Assembly: GCA_002069785.1 (NCBI GenBank) | Contig: MWCA01000060.1 | Location: forward strand, 1 to 33,705 | DNA length: 33,705 nucleotides | Reading direction: 5' to 3' | DNA from: Lentisphaerae bacterium ADurb.Bin242 | Lineage (GTDB): Bacteria; Verrucomicrobiota; Lentisphaeria; Victivallales; UBA1829 | In this document: one piece after another, positions 16,100 to 23,523 of the stretch | How positions within the stretch are numbered: position 1 is the first letter of the stretch | How the letters are laid out: every line of letters begins with the position of its first letter | Notes under the pieces: model-generated | Database searches by the model: none | What the model saw: the letters and a program-made list of their open reading frames with translations, nothing else | What the model was told of the DNA's origin: nothing | Made by a program: the position numbers and the translations under genes

Positions 16100-16414
16100 T
16101 TATTTTGCCCAATCTGAATTAAGAATATCTTTTTCTGTCATTCCAAATAAAGATTGCGTAAGTTCATCAACTGTAACTTTCTGTATCCAGTTAGGATGAC
16201 CAAATGCTTCCACATTAGGAACAATAATATGAAATAATGCAATGGTGTCAAGTTCCTCATGATAACTCATTAGTGCTTGCATCGTTTCAAAAATATCTGA
16301 CTCTTCGGCTGATGCACTGTAAATGGCTCTTACTTTTTTTAACAATACAATTATACCAACCACAGTTGAGTATGATAAATATAATGCTTTTTTCTTAAGA
16401 AAAAATACAGGCAA
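16100..16414 (-). CDS. Hypothetical protein, possibly a fragment (AT-rich island)
   Basis: A 104-residue open frame whose first possible initiator is a TTG at 16414; it has no good Shine-Dalgarno. The N-terminal part is hydrophobic (LYLSYSTVVGIIVLL), and the rest is a soluble, helix-rich sequence ending MTEKDILNSDWAK. After the TAA at 16100-16102 the same frame continues for 32 codons (16004-16099) with protein-like sequence containing GWKPVNDMWYPPSKWKEF, ending at a TAG that overlaps the next gene's start. Either the TAA is a premature stop in a once longer gene, or the tail belongs to a damaged neighbour. No family is recognised. Confidence 0.4.
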   Translation of the reverse strand: MPVFFLKKKALYLSYSTVVGIIVLLKKVRAIYSASAEESDIFETMQALMSYHEELDTIALFHIIVPNVEAFGHPNWIQKVTVDELTQSLFGMTEKDILNSDWAK

Positions 16415-16698
16415 ATCTTTTTCATGAATCTATTGTTGTATTTAGACAAGAAAGAATAAATTAGGATAATGCCATAAAGGAATATGGACATCTTTATGCA
16501 AAGTCTTTTTTTAATAAGATACTCTAATTTCTCTATGACAATATTGCTTATGTCGAGATGATTCTTTTGATAATAATTTTTTCCTTCAACCCATGCTGCA
16601 TTCTGACTTTTGGTATCATCATGACAAAAACCACACAATCTATATTGCTGAAATAAATAGCAATACAAAAGAAACAATACCTTTTGGTCAATAGGCAT
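16351..16698 (-). CDS. Hypothetical protein (AT-rich island)
   Basis: The 115-residue open frame starts at an ATG with AAAGGA seven bases upstream, which is good support for a real start. The first 69 residues look like a soluble domain with three cysteines (YCYLFQQYRLCGFCHDD) followed by a helical stretch; the last 46 are hydrophobic and low-complexity and end in WLV. The C-terminal part overlaps the next open frame by 64 bp in another frame. A frameshift joining residues 1-70 to that frame is possible. Codons are strongly AT-rich, which suggests recent acquisition. No family recognised. Confidence 0.4.
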   Translation of the reverse strand: MPIDQKVLFLLYCYLFQQYRLCGFCHDDTKSQNAAWVEGKNYYQKNHLDISNIVIEKLEYLIKKRLCIKMSIFLYGIILIYSFLSKYNNRFMKKICLYFFLRKKHYIYHTQLWLV

Positions 16699-16938
16699 TT
16701 TTTATTTCCTTTGGCTAAACATATTACTGTAACGTGAAGTTTCACTCAAAAAATCATCAATTTCGCCAAACAAAAGAATTCACATCAAGTTTTCTTAGTC
16801 GCAGGAAAATTCCACCCGTTGTGTTCCATTCACCGCGGGAATGCGGCGGAAATCCCAAATCAACCGGGAATATCAAATGTACGAAAAAGTCCGGAAATTC
16901 CCCTCTCCTCTGCAATGGGCTGACTGTTCGCTTACAGA

Positions 16939-18021
16939 TCAGACTTCCCTGTTCAGCAAGTAGCCGGACAAGGCCCGAAGCAGTTTCTTGTATTTGTTGT
17001 CCGACAGGAGGTGGAGATTTTCCTCCGCCTGTTCCGTGTAGCCCGCAATGAGCTTGAGAACCTTGTCCGCCGCCCCGGAAGAGGTCAGAAGCTCCCGGAT
17101 CCGCTGAACCTTTTCCATGGGATATTCGGGCAGCGCGGTCAGAGAAAGAAGTTCTTTCCGGCCGGATTCGGGCAGCGCATTCATCGCCTCGAGGTACAGA
17201 AGCGTGGGCTTGGACTCCTGAAAATCGGAACAGGGCGCCTTGCCGAAGGAACGGACGTCTCCGAACACGCCAAGATAATCGTCCCGCAGCTGGAAGGCGA
17301 AGCCGAGCGACTCGGCGTAACGGACAAGGTGCTGGAGTTCCGGACAGCGGAAATCGGTGGTGCGCAGCGCGATGGCACCGCCGCACTGGACCGAATATTT
17401 CAGCAGGCAGACCGTCTTGCCGGAAATCGTTTTGAGGATGTCTTCGCGGGTCACGGCCTTGAGTTCCCGCATGGTCAGTTCCACATCCAGCGCCTCGCCG
17501 GAGATCAGCTCCCGGTTGACCGTGTTCTGAAGACGCCGGACCAGTTCCATGACAAGAGCGGGCGGACATCCCTTTTCGGTGGAGCGCATCAGGATGTCGA
17601 CGGCCCATGCCTGTTGGATGTCCCCGGTCAGGATCGCCAGGTTGCGCCCGAATTTGGCACAGTCGGCATCGGTTTTCGTCGGGTATACCACGCGCGCGTG
17701 TTTGGAAAGTTCGACATGGGTTGTAGCCAATCCGCGCCGGACGTCGTCCTCATCGATGATATCGTCATGAACCAGCGTCCAGGAATGGTAAATTTCGACC
17801 GCGGCGGCGGCGTTCATCGCTTCCTCGGGAATCCCCCCCAGGGCGCCGCATGACCAGAGCACCAGCGCCGGACGAATCCGTTTTCCTCCGCGCATCGGAT
17901 AGGAGCGGACCGCCGAGCAGAGACATTCCGGATAAATGGCCGAAGGGAAGAGATCGTTTGCCAGAATGTAAATGATGTCCGAGGAAACGCGCCCCAGCTC
18001 TCCTTTGAGTAGATCATCCAT
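16939..18021 (-). CDS. Trans-isoprenyl (polyprenyl) diphosphate synthase
   Basis: The 360-residue enzyme condenses isopentenyl diphosphate with an allylic diphosphate to give a C15-C20 or longer all-trans chain. The first aspartate-rich motif is Asp86-Asp87-Ile-Ile-Asp90 (LVHDDIIDEDD), preceded by GGKRIRPALVL, the usual diphosphate-binding segment. The second motif is Asp247-Asp248-Tyr-Leu-Gly251 (LRDDYLGVFGD), in which the family's third Asp is Gly, as in many actinobacterial-type synthases. Residues before the first motif are Tyr and His (EIYHSWTLVHDD), but chain length cannot be read safely from them. The start has a textbook AGGAGGT six bases upstream. It stands alone, with its promoter at 18065-18093, and is divergent from cassette B. 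Confidence 0.9.
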   Translation of the reverse strand: MDDLLKGELGRVSSDIIYILANDLFPSAIYPECLCSAVRSYPMRGGKRIRPALVLWSCGALGGIPEEAMNAAAAVEIYHSWTLVHDDIIDEDDVRRGLATTHVELSKHARVVYPTKTDADCAKFGRNLAILTGDIQQAWAVDILMRSTEKGCPPALVMELVRRLQNTVNRELISGEALDVELTMRELKAVTREDILKTISGKTVCLLKYSVQCGGAIALRTTDFRCPELQHLVRYAESLGFAFQLRDDYLGVFGDVRSFGKAPCSDFQESKPTLLYLEAMNALPESGRKELLSLTALPEYPMEKVQRIRELLTSSGAADKVLKLIAGYTEQAEENLHLLSDNKYKKLLRALSGYLLNREV

Positions 18022-18064
18022 GATGGACCTCCTATGATTGGTTTTTCAGGTGACCGGACGAAGT

Positions 18065-18093
18065 AATCTACCCTCCCCGCAAATCCTTTTCAA
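18065..18093 (-). promoter_or_regulatory. Promoter of the polyprenyl synthase gene
   Basis: On the minus strand TTGAAA (18093 to 18088) and TAGATT (18070 to 18065) are 17 bp apart, about 43 bp before the start codon. The 338-bp divergent gap (18022-18359) also contains three copies of the palindrome TCCGGA (18095, 18110, 18121) with A/T runs between them just upstream of this -35 box, and the cassette B promoter at its other end. Otherwise I see nothing in it. Confidence 0.6.
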
Positions 18094-18311
18094 GTCCGGA
18101 ATTTTTTTCTCCGGAAAAAATCCGGAAAATATTGTATTTCGATGAAACCGGAAAAAATCCAAAACGCAGGAAAATGCGGATCTTCACGAATTCATTTTGA
18201 AGGGAAGAAACCTTGTCCTTCCAATTCATTCGGCCAATCCTTTTCTCTTTCGGATGAGGATACTTTATTATTTCCGTCCTCAAAAAATTCACTTTTTTTT
18301 GCAAATGCCCC

Positions 18312-18339
18312 TTGCTTTATCAACCGATTGATATATAAT
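18312..18339 (+). promoter_or_regulatory. Promoter of cassette B (lacI)
   Basis: TATAAT (18334-18339) is a perfect -10 box. TTGCTT (18312-18317) is a weak -35 box 16 bp upstream, which would leave room for regulation. The start codon of the LacI regulator lies 20 bp beyond the -10 box, behind AAGGAGG. Confidence 0.65.
18318..18333. promoter_or_regulatory. LacI-type operator filling the cassette B promoter spacer
   Basis: TATCAACCGATTGATA has perfect 6-bp arms (TATCAA / TTGATA) around CCGA, and the centre of symmetry falls on a CpG step, the hallmark of LacI-family operators. It occupies exactly the 16 bp between the -35 and -10 hexamers. Binding by the regulator encoded immediately downstream would block RNA polymerase, so the gene probably represses itself and its cassette. 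The operator assignment is inference; the palindrome is directly visible. Confidence 0.65.
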
Positions 18340-18359
18340 ATGAAAAGAAGGAGGATTCC

Positions 18360-19412
18360 GTGATGACCAGCAACCGGCTGACCATGAAAAATATTGCCGA
18401 AATGGCCGAGGTCGACAAGTCGATCGTATCGAAAGTCATCAACGGCGCGAAATCCATTCCGGCAAGTCCGGCGAAAATCCGTCAGGTCCGGCTTCTGATC
18501 GAGAAGTATCAATATACTCCGATGGGAGCGGCCCAATCCCTCGCAACCCGCCGGACCAACCAGATCGAATTTCTTCTTTCGAGCACGACCGAAGCCCTGT
18601 ATGCCAGTCCGGCCTTCGGACAGATGTTCTGCGGCGTGGTGAAGGCTTGCCGGGCGAACCGCTATCAGTGTCTGGCGGACATCAACGACTTCACGGAAAT
18701 CAAGGAATTTGTGGTCCCGGAAAACATGCGCAGGCGCAACATCGACGGTTGTATTCTCGCCGGGAACATTTCCGATGAAATGTTCGAAAAGATTGCCGAA
18801 ATGGAGATTCCAATGGTGGTGCTGGGCGGCGAATACGTCAAGGACCGGGTGCCGTCCGTCACATGGAACAGCTTCGAAGCATTCTCCGAAGTGTTCGGCA
18901 TATTGTCCGAAAACGGCCATGAACGAATCTGGTTTGCCGACGATTCCGCAAACATCCGGAACCGGTTCCGCCAGCTGAAACCTGAAAAAAGGGGACTCCG
19001 GATCGAAATCCTCGACCTCTGCGGAAACGATGAAATTGCCCGGGCACGCCGGTACGCCGAACAGTTTGCCGCACTGTCGAAGAATAAACGGCCGACCCTG
19101 ATCTGGGGATGCGATCAGTTCTGCTGTTCGCTGGTCGGCGCCCTTGCCAAAAAAGGGTTCCGCTGCCCCGATGACTTCAGTATCCTGTGTTCCAGCGAAA
19201 CGGAAATGTCCGAGTGCTTCAATCCCCCGCTTTCGACTTACTCGCAGAACTTTGTGGAGGTCGGATATAACGGAGGGCTCCTGATGATTGAAATTCTGAA
19301 AAAGAAATTGAACACGCCGCAAGCGATCCAACTGGCGGAGCAGTATGTCACAAAAGGATTTTATCATAAAAGGGATTCCATAAAAAACCTCAAGGAAGGG
19401 AGTGTAAAATGA
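18360..19412 (+). CDS. LacI-family transcriptional regulator (cassette B)
   Basis: The 350-residue regulator has a LacI helix-turn-helix at about residues 9-28 (MKNIAEMAEVDKSIVSKVIN) followed by the hinge region (TPMGAAQSLATRRTNQIEF) and a sugar-sensor domain. CPDDFSILCSSE near residue 270 replaces the usual P-x-D-V-S-hydrophobic-x-G-F-D-D run, so the sensor is divergent. AAGGAGG at 18347-18353 serves either GTG 18360 or ATG 18363. The stop overlaps the next start as ATGA (19409-19412), the same arrangement as in cassette A. The two regulators differ clearly in sequence, so the cassettes are not a recent duplication. Probable autoregulation through the palindrome at 18318-18333. Confidence 0.9.
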   Translation: MMTSNRLTMKNIAEMAEVDKSIVSKVINGAKSIPASPAKIRQVRLLIEKYQYTPMGAAQSLATRRTNQIEFLLSSTTEALYASPAFGQMFCGVVKACRANRYQCLADINDFTEIKEFVVPENMRRRNIDGCILAGNISDEMFEKIAEMEIPMVVLGGEYVKDRVPSVTWNSFEAFSEVFGILSENGHERIWFADDSANIRNRFRQLKPEKRGLRIEILDLCGNDEIARARRYAEQFAALSKNKRPTLIWGCDQFCCSLVGALAKKGFRCPDDFSILCSSETEMSECFNPPLSTYSQNFVEVGYNGGLLMIEILKKKLNTPQAIQLAEQYVTKGFYHKRDSIKNLKEGSVK

Positions 19413-20026
19413 AACACTTGCAGCGGAAAGAAAAATTCACACTGATCGAGCTTCTGGTTGTAATCTCGATCATCGCGATTCTGGCCGCCATGCTGCTGCC
19501 GGCGCTGAACAAGGCGAAGGAAGAGGCCCGGAACATCAAGTGCATCTCGAACCTGAGACAGTTGTCACTGGCATTCATTGCGTATGGCGACGATTATTCC
19601 TCCATGCCCGGCTGCACCTATATCGGCAGCGTTTACGTTTCCTGGCCCGGCTTCCTCTACCCTTATCTTTCGACCAAAACCACTGTCAACAACACCTACT
19701 GGATCAGCGACAAGCTTTTCCGGTGCGACGAGTTCGTCAGCACCAATCCGCACATGTCCTACTCCATGAACAACTATCTCATGTTCAAGAAAACTTCCGA
19801 CAACAATCTGCGGAAACGCCCGAACTCCATTTTCGTGGTGGGGGAAGGCAAGAAAACCCTGACCGTCACCTATGCATCGGTTCCGGATGATATCGACCAG
19901 ACACGTCACAAGCACAAATCGAGCAATATGCTCTTCGCCGACTGGCACACGGCCGCGATTCCGATGAACGATCCGAAAATCAGCACCTCCAACATCAGTT
20001 CCGGATATTTCAGAACGTATTATTGA
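19409..20026 (+). CDS. Prepilin-type N-terminal methylation protein (cassette B)
   Basis: The 205-residue protein starts MKHLQRKEKFTLIELLVVIS and continues IIAILAAMLLPALNKAK, again a class III prepilin signal with Lys at -1, Phe at +1 and Glu at +5. The membrane part is almost the same as in the cassette A protein, whereas the globular parts share little. The C-terminal motif is degenerate: RHKHKSSNMLFADWH has Asp-Trp where H-X9-DG proteins have Asp-Gly. The ATG overlaps the lacI stop and has GGAAGGGAG upstream; the glycosidase gene begins 10 bp downstream. It is probably inner-membrane anchored with an external domain. A link to export or display of the GH20-like enzyme is inference. Confidence 0.87.
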   Translation: MKHLQRKEKFTLIELLVVISIIAILAAMLLPALNKAKEEARNIKCISNLRQLSLAFIAYGDDYSSMPGCTYIGSVYVSWPGFLYPYLSTKTTVNNTYWISDKLFRCDEFVSTNPHMSYSMNNYLMFKKTSDNNLRKRPNSIFVVGEGKKTLTVTYASVPDDIDQTRHKHKSSNMLFADWHTAAIPMNDPKISTSNISSGYFRTYY

Positions 20027-20036
20027 AAGGAAAGTC

Positions 20037-23000
20037 ATGAAAAAAGTATTACTCCTCATTCCGGCACTCCTTTTCATGTTCGCCGCCAGGGCGGAAACCA
20101 TTCGCATCCCCCTGCTGCGGTTCGACACGCCGGAACAAGCGGCCGGAGCGTTTTTCAATCCATGGGGCGGTTCCAGAAAAGGTTCCGCCCGGTTCGATGC
20201 CGCTTCCCGGTCTCTGCTCCTGAAATATGAAAACAGCTCCGTCACCTTCTCCCACAAGGCGCTGCCCGAACCGCTGCGTGAACTCGTCCGCCAGTCTCCG
20301 CCCGATCAATATTATCTCCGTTACAGGGTCATCCGTCAGGAAGGGACATCCGAAGTTCAGTTCTTCACAAAATATTCATACGTGACTCCCGGCGGGCTGC
20401 GCCGTTCGGGAAAGATGGAAACCGTGTCCTGGCCCCCCGGAGGCTGGTGCCGGGAAAAAGAGCGTCTCCGTCCGGAAGACCTTTCCAACCTTCATCTGGT
20501 TTTTCATGGAAGCGGAGAAATCGAAATATATGAAATCGGCGCCCTGTATGAATTATCTCAGGCCAGACAAATTTCCGCCGATAAAACTCTGGACGCCATC
20601 TATCCGGAAAACGGAAGTTTTCTCATTCCCTCCCTGAATGTGAACGCCGATCCGGAGAATCCGACGGAACTTCGGATTTCCCCCACGGAGCGGGGAGTGG
20701 AAATTCAGGCGGTCTGCCGCAAGAAAAACATGATTCTCCTGAAAGCATCTTTTGAGGAGAATACCCCCGATATCTGGAAAGATGAATCGCTCGAACTTTA
20801 CTTCGATTTCCAGAAAACCGGGATGAAATTCCGCAAAATCGGATTCAATGCCAATGGAAAATTCGGCGGAATCACCGGCGCGTTGAATGCGTCGGGAATC
20901 CATACGAAAACCCGGAAATCGGTTGAAGGCTGGACCGCGGACATCTTTGTTCCGTGGACATTTCTCGACCCTTCGGGGAAAAAACCATTCCTGCTCGGAT
21001 TCAACGCCACCAGGAATTGTTATGCGGAAGACGGCCGCTTGATCCGCAGCGGCTGGAAAACCGTTGTCTGGAATGCCTGCGGAGAATTCGGAACCCTGGC
21101 TGTTTCCGGCGATTCGAAAGGGAATTTCCCCGCTCCCGGACTGTTCCAAACCGAACCGGGAAAATTTTACCTTTTCCCTGAAGACGAGGCGTATGTCCGT
21201 ATCTTCACGCCGGATGGAAAACTCTTTGTCCCTGAACAAACCTTTCGTTCGGACTCGGGACGCCGGGTCCTCCCCTTCTCGATCCCGTTGACGGACTCGG
21301 GAATTTACACCATTCTCGCGGCCTCCCGGAAGAACGGAAAAGCCGGAATTTTTGCGGAGTATGCGGTCCATGAAAACCGGCTGGATCAGATTCCGGAACT
21401 GACCCAGGACGCCGTCACCCTGTTTCCGATCCCGAAACTGTTCCGGAAAACCGGCAAAACCATCCGGCTTGATTCTTTCGGGAGTTATTCCGCACCCGCC
21501 TGCGGAGAAGCCGGAAAAGCACTGGCGGCAACACTTCAGGATTTTTACGGACTTGCCCTTCCGGAAAAGGAAAATTCCCGGATTCTCATCGGGCTTTTGG
21601 ATCATCCGGCGGTTCAAAAGGAAATCCGGCGTCTCGGCCTGGAAAAGGAACTCGTCAAAATTCAATATGACGGTTTTCTGATCCGGATCGAACCGGACGG
21701 AATTCTTGTCACGGCCAACAACTCCGCGGGAATCACATTCGGAGCCAATGCACTTTGTGACCTCATTAAAAGATGTTCCGGAGACACGGGCGACGCGATC
21801 GTGCAGACCGCGCTGGTCGTCGACTGGCCGCGGGTGAAAAACCGGGTGTTCGGACAGATGATGAATTCGTATTACCACCGGAACAAATATCAGGCGAAGG
21901 AGTTCATTGAATTTCTGCGCCGGTTTTCGGTCGCAGCCCGTTACAATTCCTATGCGTTCGACATCGGCGACTATTATCAATGGGATTGCATGGAGAAAGT
22001 GGGACATCATTCTCTCGCCTGGACAAAGGAGGACTTTGCGAAAATCGCGGAGTTTCTCAACGGCAGCGGACTGATCCTCCTTCCCACCGTCCAATCGCTC
22101 GGACACATGGAATGGTGGCTTTTCAACCGGAAGGATGCTTTCCCCGAACTCCGCGAAGACGGAGGCAATCAAGTCCTTTGCACCGGGAATCCGGAAAGTC
22201 TCAAACTTCTGTTCGCCATCTATGACGAGTATATCGCGATGTGTTCGAAAAAGAAAGAAACCGAACCGGCCTATTTTCTGACGTGTCTGGACGAGGTTCG
22301 CTGGCAAACGGCGCTGGTCCCGGAAGAAAAACGGTGCAGGCGGTGCGCCGGAAAACCGAAAAACGAGATATTTCTCGAGCATGTCAAACGGCTGGACCAT
22401 TTTCTGGAAAACCGCAAACTGAAGATGGTGATGTGGAGCGACATGATCAACGAATCGCACAATGGTCTCAATGCGTTCAAGTGTGCGGAAATCGCGGATA
22501 AAATCCCCCGGGAGGTGGTGCTCGCCCACTGGTCCGGACTGGACTTTCCCCGGATTCCGGAACTGTCCCGGAAAGGACACCTGAACTGGAAACTCCTAAC
22601 CGGATACCAGGACTCCCACACGGGCGAAGAAAATCTGGACGGATACGGAATGTGGTGCTGCACCTATAACTGGTGGCTTTCCGCCACACGGTGCAAAGAA
22701 CAGGGCGTCTATGGGATTCTTGCCCAGGCGCTGGTGGCAAACCAGGCCTGGGATCAAATCCCGGAAGGAACGAACAGCTGGAAGAAAATGATACGAATGT
22801 ATGGCAACTTCCTGATGCGGAACTGGAGCCGCAAACCGCTTCCCCATGCCGGAAAAACATTTTTCGTCGTGAATCTGGACAACCATTCCACAAAAACGGA
22901 CGGCCCGTGGTTCGAACGCGATCGGCGGCGCGATCTTTCCAGTGTCGACTTCTCCGCAAAAGAGATTGCCGGCATTCCTGTCCGAATTCCGGAAAGGGAG

Positions 23001-23471
23001 GGTAAAAAATCTTACGCGGCTCCCGGACAATCCATCCCGATCGGACGAAAGGCGGCTTCCCTGATTCTTCTTCACGGAATTGATCTCCCGGAAACGGCGG
23101 CAAAAGATTTTTTCAAGTTCGAAAATTACAGGGATGAAACATTCGGTCCCGTCGTGGCGGAATACATTGTTGCATACGCCGGAGGTTTCGAGGAACGATT
23201 CCGGATTTTCTACGGCTGGAATGTCTCGGACTGGCGTCTGAAAGAAGGGGCTTCGGAGACCTTCGCCCGTTATCCCGGCGACGCCCGCTGGCTGTTCACC
23301 GGGAAAACAATTGCGGCGAAAGAGAAAAATTTTCCGGAAGATGCCGGAGTTTACCAGTATGAATGGGTGAATCCGCATCCCGGGAAGGAAATCAAGACGG
23401 TTTCGTTCCAATCCGCCCGACAGCATGCAAAGTATTTCCTGCTGTCCATGACATTGCGGGACGTAAAATAA
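20037..23471 (+). CDS. Secreted GH20-like beta-N-acetylhexosaminidase with CBM9-like domain
   Basis: A 1144-residue exported protein. Residues 1-19 form a Sec signal ending AARA. Residues about 198-348 resemble a CBM9-like domain (WKDESLELYFDF, SVEGWTADIFVPWTFL). Residues about 460-590 resemble the alpha/beta domain that precedes GH20 barrels (LFPIPKLFRKTG, then ILIGLL and DGFLIRIEPDGILVTANN). The barrel begins near residue 600. Asp752-Glu753 in FLTCLDEVRW match the Asp-Glu pair used by GH20 enzymes for substrate-assisted catalysis. SLGHMEWW and MVMWSDMIN are further barrel-like strands. It closes cassette B, 10 bp after the prepilin-like gene. Release of N-acetylhexosamines from host or microbial glycans is likely, but divergence leaves the specificity open. 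Confidence 0.8.
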   Translation: MKKVLLLIPALLFMFAARAETIRIPLLRFDTPEQAAGAFFNPWGGSRKGSARFDAASRSLLLKYENSSVTFSHKALPEPLRELVRQSPPDQYYLRYRVIRQEGTSEVQFFTKYSYVTPGGLRRSGKMETVSWPPGGWCREKERLRPEDLSNLHLVFHGSGEIEIYEIGALYELSQARQISADKTLDAIYPENGSFLIPSLNVNADPENPTELRISPTERGVEIQAVCRKKNMILLKASFEENTPDIWKDESLELYFDFQKTGMKFRKIGFNANGKFGGITGALNASGIHTKTRKSVEGWTADIFVPWTFLDPSGKKPFLLGFNATRNCYAEDGRLIRSGWKTVVWNACGEFGTLAVSGDSKGNFPAPGLFQTEPGKFYLFPEDEAYVRIFTPDGKLFVPEQTFRSDSGRRVLPFSIPLTDSGIYTILAASRKNGKAGIFAEYAVHENRLDQIPELTQDAVTLFPIPKLFRKTGKTIRLDSFGSYSAPACGEAGKALAATLQDFYGLALPEKENSRILIGLLDHPAVQKEIRRLGLEKELVKIQYDGFLIRIEPDGILVTANNSAGITFGANALCDLIKRCSGDTGDAIVQTALVVDWPRVKNRVFGQMMNSYYHRNKYQAKEFIEFLRRFSVAARYNSYAFDIGDYYQWDCMEKVGHHSLAWTKEDFAKIAEFLNGSGLILLPTVQSLGHMEWWLFNRKDAFPELREDGGNQVLCTGNPESLKLLFAIYDEYIAMCSKKKETEPAYFLTCLDEVRWQTALVPEEKRCRRCAGKPKNEIFLEHVKRLDHFLENRKLKMVMWSDMINESHNGLNAFKCAEIADKIPREVVLAHWSGLDFPRIPELSRKGHLNWKLLTGYQDSHTGEENLDGYGMWCCTYNWWLSATRCKEQGVYGILAQALVANQAWDQIPEGTNSWKKMIRMYGNFLMRNWSRKPLPHAGKTFFVVNLDNHSTKTDGPWFERDRRRDLSSVDFSAKEIAGIPVRIPEREGKKSYAAPGQSIPIGRKAASLILLHGIDLPETAAKDFFKFENYRDETFGPVVAEYIVAYAGGFEERFRIFYGWNVSDWRLKEGASETFARYPGDARWLFTGKTIAAKEKNFPEDAGVYQYEWVNPHPGKEIKTVSFQSARQHAKYFLLSMTLRDVK

Positions 23472-23523
23472 AGCGGTCCCGGTTCTCTTTCGAAGTGGAA
23501 AGCATAGGAAAGCGCGAAACGGC

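Noticed and set aside
20553..22580. 675-codon minus-strand frame opposite the GH20-like gene
   Set aside because: The plus strand encodes signal peptide, CBM9-like and GH20-like parts; the antisense frame is a codon-bias shadow.
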